Origin: an uncultured Nitrospira sp.
GTDB taxonomy: Bacteria; Nitrospirota; Nitrospiria; Nitrospirales; Nitrospiraceae
Assembly (NCBI GenBank): GCA_902500775.1
Contig: CABVRZ010000003.1
Location: forward strand, 1 to 64,000
Direction: 5' to 3'
DNA: 64,000 nt
In this document: positions 53,383 to 62,234 of the stretch, piece after piece
Numbering within the stretch: position 1 is the stretch's first letter
How the letters are laid out: each line of letters starts with the position of its first letter
Made by a program: the position numbers and the translations under genes
The notes under the pieces: generated by a model
What the model saw: only the letters and a program-made list of their open reading frames with translations
Told to the model about the DNA's origin: nothing
The model's database searches: none

Positions 53383-54341
53383 TGAAACAAGCACATCGAT
53401 CTATGCTTCAGGGTTTTTATCGCGATCAGGTTTGCAACTCGCAAAACCGAATGATATGGGATAGCGGATGGCGCGCCAATCGCATAGTGGAAAGCTGCAA
53501 CGAACTTCTTGCTGCGTTGATGAAACGAGAGCCGGGCGTCTCCGGCATTCTTTATTGGGCTGTGGGTGAAGGTGCAGCGGCTTGGGACAGCCTAATGCCC
53601 AGCCCTAGCGCTGGCGATCGAAAACTCTCGGCTGAGGTTGCTAGAAAAGCCCTGTCTGTCGAGAACATTGCCTTCCTCGATGAGAACAATCAAATCGTTG
53701 ATGAGGCGACGCCGAGGCTGCAGATCAGCGCGGCATTCACGCGAGGAGAACTGGGCGGCGAAGGACCACGCTTCTTGCGCGAATTTGGACTATTCGGTGG
53801 CAACGCCACGAATGCCGCCAATACCGGATGGATGATCGACTATGTGATTCATCCGCGTATCCAGCTTTCTGAAGGCATGAGGCTGACACGCAATCTGCAC
53901 CTGAGTTTTGGCGTCGGAGGGGCTGGTACGGTCAACGTTGTGGGCGGTTTTGGAGGCACGTTGCCGGTGAACAGTATCGACGGGGTGGGACAACGTTTTT
54001 CTTCCGCCTTTCATGTCGCTGGCGTACGCACCCTCAATGACTTGATCGCTGTCAACCCTCTCCAACGGATCCAATCGATTCCAGATATCAAGTTCCTGGA
54101 GTTTCGTGCGAAAGCCAAGATGGTGCTGGAGTTTCGTGCCGATCTTAGGCCCTTTGCATCTCTATCGGAATGGAGCATCAGCCGCCTCTTGCAGGTGGAT
54201 CCTGAATCCATCAGTGCCGAAGTGCCTGATATCGCGACACACCAGGTGATTCAGATCCGCGAAGCCTTGTCGGTTTTACAAGTTGCCTTGGACGATGCCG
54301 CATTACGAGAAGTCTCTTTGGGTACGTTGCTTAATTCTTGA
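53379..54341 (+). CDS. Fibre-module protein with C-terminal HhH-like domain
   Basis: Protein of 320 aa. The first ~170 residues are paralogous to the 50205 protein (SMLQGFYRDQVCN...GWRANRIVESCNELLAALM; FLREFGLFG). Residues ~185-320 carry VNSIDGVGQRFSSAFHVAGVRTLNDLIAVNP, which resembles a helix-hairpin-helix/DUF4332-type module. It starts by overlap with the nucleotidyltransferase-like gene and is the last gene of the main eCIS run. Confidence 0.7.
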   Translation: MMKQAHRSMLQGFYRDQVCNSQNRMIWDSGWRANRIVESCNELLAALMKREPGVSGILYWAVGEGAAAWDSLMPSPSAGDRKLSAEVARKALSVENIAFLDENNQIVDEATPRLQISAAFTRGELGGEGPRFLREFGLFGGNATNAANTGWMIDYVIHPRIQLSEGMRLTRNLHLSFGVGGAGTVNVVGGFGGTLPVNSIDGVGQRFSSAFHVAGVRTLNDLIAVNPLQRIQSIPDIKFLEFRAKAKMVLEFRADLRPFASLSEWSISRLLQVDPESISAEVPDIATHQVIQIREALSVLQVALDDAALREVSLGTLLNS

Positions 54342-54661
54342 TAAGCGAGTTGTTGAATGAGAAGAGACTTGATCTGGATGAAGTTGCACAAACGATTACC
54401 GGCTAGCTTTTTTGCTGGAATCGATAGGAAGACGCGTTCTTGCAGATAAAGCGTCGATGCGTTGCGTGTCTGTGAATGGATGGAAGTGCGTGCAGCGGTG
54501 GGATTCAAGTGCTGGAGAAGGAATTAAAATTCGAAGCTACGGAGGCCGCACCGGAACCGGGGCCTGAGCTTTTCATGAGCCAGGCTTGAGACAATTAACC
54601 AGGGAACCGTCCTTAAGAGCTGTTGGATTCTCGACATCTGTTTCCGGTAGGAAGGGGTTGT
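54342..54661. other. Intergenic region before cargo C
   Basis: About 320 bases without a gene. It probably includes the 3' end of the eCIS transcript and a separate promoter for the cargo C gene. No clear hairpin plus T-run is seen. The last bases (GTAGGAAGGGG) are the ribosome binding site. Confidence 0.4.
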
Positions 54662-56113
54662 ATGTCTTCCCGTCTATTAGCCAAGTCCAATCAGTCGGAC
54701 CAGCACACAAAGCTCGTCTCTAAGTCAGGCCCTGCGTCGTTCAGAAAACCAGACATCCATCCCATCATCCACCTACAACGCACCATTGGCAATCAGGCCA
54801 TCAACCGGCTTTTGCGATCAGGTATGCTCCAACCCAAGCTTGCCGTCAGTCAGCCCGACGATGTCTATGAACAAGAAGCCGATCGTGTGGCTGATCAGGT
54901 CATGCGTATGCCGGAGTCCGCCATCCAGCGTAACTGTGCGCCTTGCGCCGCCGGTGGATCATTCTGTCCCCAATGCGCAGAGGGGAACAATCTACAGATT
55001 CAACGGACGGCAGAGTCATCTGGAGCGGCGGCTGGAGAAGGAGTATCGGATGATTTCGTCCGTGACCTTGGCCCTGGTCAACCGCTTGATTCGTCTACCC
55101 GAGCCTTCTTTGAGCCTCGCTTTGGCACTGATTTTAGTCAGGTGCGGGTGCATACGGGGAGCCAGGCTGAGGCGTCGGCGCGAGCCGTCAATGCCCTGGC
55201 CTATACGGTGGGGCGTGATGTCGTGTTCGGGACTGGTCACTATGCACCTGGTACGCCGGGAGGCCAACGCCTCCTGGCGCATGAGTTGACGCATGTGCTG
55301 CAGCAGGGTCGCAAGACGGAAATGGAGGCAGCGGAAACCCGTTCTGTTCCTGAAAGTCCAACTATCGGGCGGACAGTGTTTCCCGGGCCTTCGAAAGCGG
55401 ACGGTCATCCATCGTTGCCGGCCATCCAGCGGACAGCGGATCCCGAAGCCAGTGGTCCGTGTGATCAGCACCATGTCGAAGACTTGATTAACCCGGCGTT
55501 TGTAGAGGCGCGCCGGTGGCGCCGCGAAGCGTCTGCCTGGCTGGAGGCACACCTGGATCATATTCGAGCAAGAGGGTCTGTGGCCAGGAGCGGATTCGCG
55601 ACCGTCGGACGGAGAGTGTTTGACGAGTTGATGTTGCTGGAACGGCACTTTAGGATCAGTCCCGTGCTCAGAGTTTCGTTGCCCTACTCGGCCGATGACA
55701 CGGTGAGCATCGCTGATCTTGAACGTTTGGGCAATGCGAGTTACTGGGTGCGTCGGCGCTTTAGAGATGTCGAACTCTATCCGTCCTATGTGTGTCAGGT
55801 GAACTGCCCGCGAGGCAGAACGGGCAGTGACACGCTCGGCAGCGCCGTAGCCGGTTCGCGCGAAGTCACCTTCTATACCAATTGTTTTGATCGGCAACAC
55901 GAGACCACTCGGGCTGGCGTGGCGCTCCATGAGGCATTTCATGCCTCGTTCAGCGAGTTCGACCACGACACCTACTCGTTCGAGGGCAGTTATCCGGGAA
56001 GCGCTCCCTTGACCAACGCCGAATCGTTCGCCACATTCGCCGCATTTATCGCCACGGGTAGCAACTACCGGATTATCGTCATCCCAGATATCGTTATCCG
56101 TGGAGGGGCATAG
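54662..56113 (+). CDS. Candidate eCIS cargo C: DUF4157 protein with second zincin domain
   Basis: Protein of 483 aa. The leader IHLQRTIGNQAINRLL (~36-51) is followed by DUF4157: YEQEADRVADQVMRMP, then an inserted four-Cys knuckle (C92, C95, C102, C105), FFEPRFGTDFSQVRVH and HELTH at 207-211. The C-terminal domain (residues ~267-483) holds another zinc motif, HEAFH at 423-427, with FDHDTY and TNAESFATFA downstream, the pattern of M35/Lys-endopeptidase-like zincins. It may be a self-processing carrier with a protease payload (inference). ATG 54662 is chosen by its ribosome binding site. Confidence 0.85.
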   Translation: MSSRLLAKSNQSDQHTKLVSKSGPASFRKPDIHPIIHLQRTIGNQAINRLLRSGMLQPKLAVSQPDDVYEQEADRVADQVMRMPESAIQRNCAPCAAGGSFCPQCAEGNNLQIQRTAESSGAAAGEGVSDDFVRDLGPGQPLDSSTRAFFEPRFGTDFSQVRVHTGSQAEASARAVNALAYTVGRDVVFGTGHYAPGTPGGQRLLAHELTHVLQQGRKTEMEAAETRSVPESPTIGRTVFPGPSKADGHPSLPAIQRTADPEASGPCDQHHVEDLINPAFVEARRWRREASAWLEAHLDHIRARGSVARSGFATVGRRVFDELMLLERHFRISPVLRVSLPYSADDTVSIADLERLGNASYWVRRRFRDVELYPSYVCQVNCPRGRTGSDTLGSAVAGSREVTFYTNCFDRQHETTRAGVALHEAFHASFSEFDHDTYSFEGSYPGSAPLTNAESFATFAAFIATGSNYRIIVIPDIVIRGGA

Positions 56114-56824
56114 ACGATTCATACGCTTGATTAGGGTAATGCAGCGGGAACGCCGATGTTTATCGTGGTTTCTTTTGACGATGATGGGTATCGATGTAAT
56201 GGGTTGTTAGGTCCAATAGGCCTTCACCGCCCGTTTTGGTAAGCCAGGCCATCACGTGAGTGGTCGGCGACACAACTTTCAAGTTTCAGGGCTCTGAATG
56301 CCTCATGAACTATGAAGCTAAATGGCTAGAGATGGGACTAAAGAACCCTCCCGTCCCACTTCCTAAGGAGACCGACTCCGGCGGGCTGGTGCTTCAACGT
56401 ACATGTATATGAGGGTGATCATGGCTGATCGTTCAAAGGTGGGTATCAACCGAATCTGCCCACTGGAGTCTATGTGGCTATAGCAGACCTGTCTGATGCG
56501 TGGCGGTGGAAGGCCTGCCATTGCGCGTCCTACGTTGACAGGGAGATAACAAGATGCCGACATACAAACGGGGCTCGGTGAATGAAAATGGGGTCTGACA
56601 TGAGTATTGGTCTGCCACCATCTGGTCGGGCATGCGTAGTGACTTGTTGGACTATACCGCTGTGCTCTAGCGTGACGCGTGGTGCAATGGGGTCTGACAC
56701 GACTATGTACTGTTCGGCGGATTGAGGTTAGGGTCTTGACACCACCTACCCTTCCTCATGAATTGTAGCCCACGGATGGAGAGCATGGTTCCTGCCACAT
56801 CATTTCCTACATGGGAGGATTGTC
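56114..56824. other. 700-bp region without a recognised gene
   Basis: Only short frames are present: 35 codons at 56305-56412 and 14 codons at 56554-56598 (the latter with GGGAGATAAC upstream), neither recognisable. AATGGGGTCTGACA is repeated at about 56587 and 56688. The region looks like decayed sequence between the eCIS neighbourhood and the protease gene. Confidence 0.5.
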
Positions 56825-59050
56825 ATGGCAACACCCTTTCTGGGCCAGACCTTCACGTTCACGCAGCTCGATGGCACGACTCTGCCGGTGCGGGGCTGGG
56901 GCGATCAGCATTATGCCGTGTTTGAGACGCTCGATGGCTACACGGTTGCGAAGGACCCTCGCACGGGTTTTGGGGAGGTAGCGCGACTCTCGTCCGACCG
57001 CATAAATTTGGAGCCGATGTCCGAGGCGCATGGCCGTCCAGACGCCGGGCGTGGCGGGGTGACACGAGGGGTGGGTGTCGATACTGGCGCTGCGCGCGCG
57101 GCCGGACGCGCGGGTGCCCTACGCTTCGGCGGTCGCCGCTGTGACGAGCGGCATCGAGAGCGGAAAGAACAGTTGCGTGCGGTACGCATGATGGCTGACA
57201 GAGGAGGACCCGTCTTCGCGCCGCCGCAGCGCACGACGGTGGGTGACTATGTCAGCCTCTGTCTGTTGATCGACTTCAGCGATGTCCCAGCCACGATCAC
57301 GCGAGAGGAGGTGGAACGATTCTGCAATCAAGCCGGTTACAACGGATTCGGCAACAACGGATCGGTGCGCGATTATTTCTTTGAGAGCTCGCTTGGTCGA
57401 CTGCGCTACACCAACGTCGTCACGTCATATTACCGGGCGAAACAGCCGAAGACCTACTATACCGACCGCAACATCGAGATGGGGGTGCGCGCGCGTGAGT
57501 TGATTCGGGAGGCGCTCGCCCATTGGAAAGCACAAGGGTTCGATTTTTCCCAGCTGACCGCTGACGATACCGGCAAGGTCTATGCGACGAATGTCTTTTA
57601 TGCCGGACCAGTGGTCAATAATTGGAGTGAAGGCCTCTGGCCGCATGCCTGGACGCTCGGCACGGAGGTTCCGCTGGTGCCGGGCAAGTCGGCGTTTGAT
57701 TACCAATTTACTGCCATGGGAAGCGAATTGTTGCTGGGCACGTTTTGCCATGAGAACGGCCATATGCTGTGTGACTATCCAGATCTGTACGATTATGGGA
57801 ATGAGTCTGCCGGTGTGGGTTTCTTTTGCCTGATGTGTGCCGGCAATCATGCCGACCCAAAAAATCCCGTGCAGATCAGTGCCTATCTCAAGCGTCTCTC
57901 CGGGTGGGCGGGCAAGGTCACCAACCTGGAGCACGGGACGACGGTCACGTTGCAGGCCGGGCAGAACGAGTGTGCCATGTATGCCAAAGGAAACGAGGAG
58001 TACTTCCTCATTGAGAATCGTGCCAAAACTGGGCGGGATGGTGCGTTGCCTGGTGCGGGTCTCGCGGTCTGGCATGTCGACGAACTGGGGAACAACAGCA
58101 ATGAGCACATGACCGCCGCGAGTCACTATGAACTGTCTCTCGAGCAAGCAGATGGTCAGTTCGAGCTGGAACGGTCGCGCAATGAACGGGGAGACGCTCA
58201 CGATCTTTATGCCGGTGCCGGCGTCCGGTTTGCCGACGATTCCACTCCGAACAGCTTTTGGTGGGACGGCACGGCGTCGCACATGGTCATCGACAACATT
58301 TCCGCAACTGGCCAGACGATGAGTTTTCGCTGCACCTTTTCCAATGTCGTGACTCCGCCACAGGGTGATACCATCCGTCGCGAATCGGCCCCAGGCCTTC
58401 CCATTCCCGATAATCAGGTGGCGGGTATTTCCGATACCATTCAAATCCAAGAGGCGGCGACCATTGCCGACATGAAGGTCACTGTGGACATCTCCCATAC
58501 GTATCGCGGCGATCTCCATGTCACGCTTGCGGCTCCGTGGGGGGATGTGATTGTGCTGCACCCCAAAAGCCAGGGAGGCGGTGAGGATGCCTTGAAGACC
58601 ATTTACACGACCAGTGCCTTGCCACCGTTGGCCTCATGGCGCGGACGCAGCACTCAGGGAGCCTGGCGGCTGGAGGTGAAAGATCTGGCGCCGGCGGATA
58701 GTGGCCGCCTCAATCGGTGGGTGGTGGAGTTTACGCCTGCTGTTGTCACTGCAGGCCCGGTGGTGTTGCAGGAATCTCCAGGGACCGTCATTCCTGACAA
58801 CACAAGCACCGGCGTCGAACGGAGCGTGACGACGTCGAGTCAGGGTGTGGTCGGCAACGTCGAGGTTATGGTGGACATCAGCCACACCTATATCGGCGAT
58901 TTGAAGGTCAGCCTGGTGTCCCCATCGGGGACCGAGGTTGTGGTCCATGATCGCAGTGGGGGACAGGCGGACCACCTTCTCAAGACGTATACGCAGGCTA
59001 CGACGCTCGGCTTGTCTGCGCTGGTAGGACAGCCGATCGCAGGGAATTAG
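56825..59050 (+). CDS. M6-type metalloprotease with two P-domains, truncated by an amber codon
   Basis: Protein of 741 aa. Zincin motif HENGH at 309-313 followed by PDLYDYG is typical of M6 (immune inhibitor A-like) peptidases. Two P/homoB-like domains follow (VDISHTYRGDLHVTLAAPWG near 560; VDISHTYIGDLKVSLVSPSG near 685). There is no signal peptide. The frame stops at TAG 59048 where Trp is expected (AGN-[W]-RLRVSDHE) and continues open for 22 more codons to TAA 59117-59119, so the last P-domain loses its final strands. Confidence 0.88.
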   Translation: MATPFLGQTFTFTQLDGTTLPVRGWGDQHYAVFETLDGYTVAKDPRTGFGEVARLSSDRINLEPMSEAHGRPDAGRGGVTRGVGVDTGAARAAGRAGALRFGGRRCDERHRERKEQLRAVRMMADRGGPVFAPPQRTTVGDYVSLCLLIDFSDVPATITREEVERFCNQAGYNGFGNNGSVRDYFFESSLGRLRYTNVVTSYYRAKQPKTYYTDRNIEMGVRARELIREALAHWKAQGFDFSQLTADDTGKVYATNVFYAGPVVNNWSEGLWPHAWTLGTEVPLVPGKSAFDYQFTAMGSELLLGTFCHENGHMLCDYPDLYDYGNESAGVGFFCLMCAGNHADPKNPVQISAYLKRLSGWAGKVTNLEHGTTVTLQAGQNECAMYAKGNEEYFLIENRAKTGRDGALPGAGLAVWHVDELGNNSNEHMTAASHYELSLEQADGQFELERSRNERGDAHDLYAGAGVRFADDSTPNSFWWDGTASHMVIDNISATGQTMSFRCTFSNVVTPPQGDTIRRESAPGLPIPDNQVAGISDTIQIQEAATIADMKVTVDISHTYRGDLHVTLAAPWGDVIVLHPKSQGGGEDALKTIYTTSALPPLASWRGRSTQGAWRLEVKDLAPADSGRLNRWVVEFTPAVVTAGPVVLQESPGTVIPDNTSTGVERSVTTSSQGVVGNVEVMVDISHTYIGDLKVSLVSPSGTEVVVHDRSGGQADHLLKTYTQATTLGLSALVGQPIAGN

Positions 59051-59156
59051 CGGCTGCGCGTGTCGGATCATGAAGCCGTTGACGTTGGCAAGATTAATCA
59101 CTGGAAGGTGACGATTTAATCGGCATGAGCGCCGACAACTATTCGGCTCATGTGAA

Positions 59157-59660
59157 TCATCGCTGAGACCGTTTCATCAAGAGCTCCGGCTCGACATGCT
59201 CGACATCCGGCAGCGTGGTGAGCTGTTCAAAATGCTGCAAGCTCGTGCCCACGTCCCTCGTCGTGGCTTGGACCCACGCGGTGTGTGGGGCATAGGCTGG
59301 AACCTCCACGATCGCGTAGCCCAGATTCGCCAGTTGCGTCCGGTGATCTTCCAGAGAGGTGCCTTCTTTCGCGCGGACATAGATTCGGCTGGTGGGAACG
59401 GCCAGGGGGCCATGAGGTTCCAGCCGATAGACAGGGGTGAGCATGACTGTGCCGGGGAGGTCTGCTGATGGAGGAAGGGCGCCTCGACAAATGGTCAGGA
59501 CGTCTTCTTCTATCGTGTACTCAATGTCGGGCCTGAGCTGGGAGGGAAGGGGACCATGCACAGCATAAAGGTCGGCCTGTCGCGTATAGCGGCGCGGGGC
59601 CGGTGTTGTCATGATGCGAAATGTGTCAGGAAATGATGGAGGGGTGGAGCTGGGTGTCAT
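59157..59660 (-). CDS. Standalone subtilase-prodomain/inhibitor-like protein
   Basis: Protein of 167 aa (start uncertain; 59705 and 59612 are alternatives). Its C-terminal half (SRIYVRAKEGTSLEDHRTQLANLGYAIVEV ... LPDVEHVEPELL) resembles the N-terminal pro-region of the divergent subtilase (VFVKFDGDRAESACRKLL ... HKDVELCHPELV). Such domains fold and inhibit subtilases. It is divergent from that subtilase, so it may act in trans as inhibitor or foldase (inference). Confidence 0.6.
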   Translation of the reverse strand: MTPSSTPPSFPDTFRIMTTPAPRRYTRQADLYAVHGPLPSQLRPDIEYTIEEDVLTICRGALPPSADLPGTVMLTPVYRLEPHGPLAVPTSRIYVRAKEGTSLEDHRTQLANLGYAIVEVPAYAPHTAWVQATTRDVGTSLQHFEQLTTLPDVEHVEPELLMKRSQR

Positions 59661-59718
59661 GGGCGTATTGTAAGAAGAATGGTGCACATTTTCTATATCA
59701 CGCATGAAAGGAGTCCCG

Positions 59719-61689
59719 ATGATGGTGACCTATCGCTATGGAGGGCGGACAGGGCGGCAGTATACGTTGGCGCTGGCCGAGGAGTATGTGGTGGTTCGCA
59801 CCCGAAGTCGGCGGTCTCTTGACTCGTCGATTGAGTCGAAGCAGGGGCGAGCGGTGCTCGGTGATCTGGAGCAAGTCGCCCGGTTCCACCATGCGGGCGT
59901 CGAAGTCTTTCGCTATGGCACGAGGTGTCGAACATCCAATGCGCGGGGTGTGGCACGCACGACGTTGAACAAGGAACGCGATGTGCAGTTCGCCGGGCGG
60001 GTCTTGGCGGACCGGCGATCGAAACGGCCGGTCTTATACACCGAAAATGTGTTTGTAAAGTTTGACGGTGATCGGGCGGAGTCGGCCTGCCGAAAGCTTT
60101 TGAAAGAGCATCGGCTTCAGATCAAACAGTCAATTGAGTATGCTCGCAATACCTTCTTTGTCCAGGCCGTAGAAGGGGCAGGCCAAAAGGTATTTGGCAT
60201 CGCGGACTTCTTGCTTCGTCATAAGGACGTCGAGCTCTGTCATCCGGAGTTGGTGCGAAAAATGGGATGGCGACAAGTGTTCCCTCAGCAATGGCATCTC
60301 CGAAAGACGACGATTGATGGCACCTTCTATGACGCCCACGCGAATGTGGAAGCCGCTTGGGCCTTGAGCGAGGGGGAGGGGATTCGAATCGCCGTCATTG
60401 ACGATGGGTGTGATGTGAATCATGAGGAGTTGGCTGGGTCGAATAAAATTGTGGCTCCTCGCGATGTGACCAGGAAAACGGATGATCCTCGTCCCGGCAG
60501 CCGGGATAACCACGGGACAGCCTGTTCCGGGGTCGCTTGTGCCAACGGCCAACATGGTGCATCGGGCGTTGCCCCCAAAGCCCAACTGATGCCGATTCGG
60601 TATGTCTCGCCGCTTGGCTCTCAAGCTGAGGCCGATGCGTTTGTCTGGGCCGCGTCCCATGGGGCCGACGTGATTTCCTGTAGTTGGGGGCCGGAAGACG
60701 GTGATTGGTCTGATCCGAGTGATCCGGCTCATCAGCAGGTCGCCCCGTTACCGGACGCGACTCGCCTCGCAATTGACTGGGCCATCGCCAATGGCCGGAA
60801 CGGAAAAGGATGCGTCATTACCTTTGCTGCTGGGAACGGCAATGAGAGTGTCGATCACGATGGCTATGCGAGCTATGAGAAGGTGATCGCAGTTGCGGCC
60901 TGCCATGCGAAGGGGAAAAAGAGCGCCTATAGCGATTTTGGCCGGGCCGTCTGGTGTGCCTTCCCGAGCAATGACACACTTCTACCGATTCCTGGAATTT
61001 GGACGACGGATCGGTCGAGGGCGGCCGGGTATAACCCCGGACAAGTCAGTCGCGGCGATGCCGCAGGAAATTATGTCAATGATTTCGGTGGTACGTCGAG
61101 CGCCTGCCCAGGGGTGGCGGGAGTCGCCGCATTGCTCTTGTCGAGGAATCCAGCGCTCCAATGGGATGAAGTGAAGGACATACTCAAGCGGTCTTGTGAT
61201 CGCATCGATGTGGCTGGGGGACATTACGACGAGCATGGGCATAGCCCGTTCTATGGGTACGGCAGAGTGAATGCCAAACGTGCCGTCGAGCTTGCAGCCC
61301 CTGCGGTCGAGATTCCCACGTCTACCCATACCGTCAGCCGGGTGATGCCCATTCGAGATCTCAAGACCGCGACGATCTCGATCTTGGTAGGAGAAACTGC
61401 GGCCATTTCATCGGTACAAGTTCGTATCGATATCGAGCACTCGTATGTTGGAGATCTTATCGTGAAGCTGGCACCACCAACCGCAACGGGAGTGGGTGCC
61501 ATTGTATTGCATAACCGTCAGGGAACGGAGACCGATAATCTCAAGGTCACCTATAATGCAGCCACCACTCCGGCCTTAGCGACATTGGCAGGAAAGAACC
61601 CACAGGGACGGTGGCGGTTGATTGTCGAGGACAAGGAACGAGCGGACGAGGGGCGGATTCTCCAGTTCGCGGTCACGCTCAGTCACTAA
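59719..61689 (+). CDS. S8 subtilase with C-terminal P-domain
   Basis: Protein of 656 aa. A pro-region (~1-195) precedes the catalytic domain with Asp228 (AVIDDGCD), His265 (DNHGTACS), the oxyanion Asn in FAAGNGN, and Ser460 (GGTSSACPG). A kexin-type P-domain closes it (VRIDIEHSYVGDLIVKLAPP; GRWRLIVEDKE). No signal peptide is visible, which is unusual for the family. ATG 59719 is chosen because AAAGGAG lies five bases upstream. Confidence 0.93.
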   Translation: MMVTYRYGGRTGRQYTLALAEEYVVVRTRSRRSLDSSIESKQGRAVLGDLEQVARFHHAGVEVFRYGTRCRTSNARGVARTTLNKERDVQFAGRVLADRRSKRPVLYTENVFVKFDGDRAESACRKLLKEHRLQIKQSIEYARNTFFVQAVEGAGQKVFGIADFLLRHKDVELCHPELVRKMGWRQVFPQQWHLRKTTIDGTFYDAHANVEAAWALSEGEGIRIAVIDDGCDVNHEELAGSNKIVAPRDVTRKTDDPRPGSRDNHGTACSGVACANGQHGASGVAPKAQLMPIRYVSPLGSQAEADAFVWAASHGADVISCSWGPEDGDWSDPSDPAHQQVAPLPDATRLAIDWAIANGRNGKGCVITFAAGNGNESVDHDGYASYEKVIAVAACHAKGKKSAYSDFGRAVWCAFPSNDTLLPIPGIWTTDRSRAAGYNPGQVSRGDAAGNYVNDFGGTSSACPGVAGVAALLLSRNPALQWDEVKDILKRSCDRIDVAGGHYDEHGHSPFYGYGRVNAKRAVELAAPAVEIPTSTHTVSRVMPIRDLKTATISILVGETAAISSVQVRIDIEHSYVGDLIVKLAPPTATGVGAIVLHNRQGTETDNLKVTYNAATTPALATLAGKNPQGRWRLIVEDKERADEGRILQFAVTLSH

Positions 61690-61865
61690 CATGCATTCTG
61701 CCACGTTTGGATGAAATGGAGTTTGGCCTGTGCGTGAGGTTGGTCTGATGCCACGTTGGGTTGGAGACAACCGCGCCAACATGCAACGCTGAGCAGCGAC
61801 CTGCCTTCTTCGGCAGGAGTGAAATAACGGCCTCACTGCGCATAAGAAAGCAGGAGGGTGTCTCC
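61690..61865. other. Intergenic region after the subtilase
   Basis: No gene is seen. GCATCAGACC-like and GCAACGCTGAGCAGCGACCT segments occur but no clear hairpin with T-run. A ribosome binding site (GGAGGG) for the next frame lies at its end. Confidence 0.3.
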
Positions 61866-62069
61866 ATGATCGAACCGAATGTAGTTCTCCTGCAGTTTGA
61901 TCCTGACCTCAATGCAATTGGTCAGAACCAATCGTTGCGAGATGGGCTCTCTGTGGCCCTCAAGATTGGGGAGACACTCTGGGTCGCCAATGACGAAACC
62001 ATCAGCATGGAAAGGCCCGGTACGGAATTCAGAAAACGGGTACGGTCATTGGAACGAGTCGGTAGGTAG
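61866..62069 (+). CDS. DUF3616-like N-terminal fragment
   Basis: Protein of 67 aa. LRDGLSVALKIGETLWVANDE resembles the first blade of DUF3616 proteins, which are normally several times longer. AGGAGGGTGTC precedes ATG 61866. Either a short gene or the stump of a deleted one; I favour a stump. Confidence 0.4.
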   Translation: MIEPNVVLLQFDPDLNAIGQNQSLRDGLSVALKIGETLWVANDETISMERPGTEFRKRVRSLERVGR

Positions 62070-62234
62070 ATTGATCCTATGCAGGTCTGCATACTTCGGT
62101 CCTTCCCGGCCACTTTGTTTCGTGATGTGGGCATGCATATGAATTTCTCGACAGATTCTCACCATTGGCTGTTAATCTGGTCTCCATCTGTGGCTGGACT
62201 CTCAGCCGATGTTCCTGTATAAGATCTCCAGAGA

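Noticed and set aside
30161-54341. Prophage or type VI secretion locus
   Set aside because: No head, packaging or lysis genes; no TssJ/L/M membrane complex or ClpV; the Pvc15/Pvc16-type genes and DUF4157 point to an eCIS.
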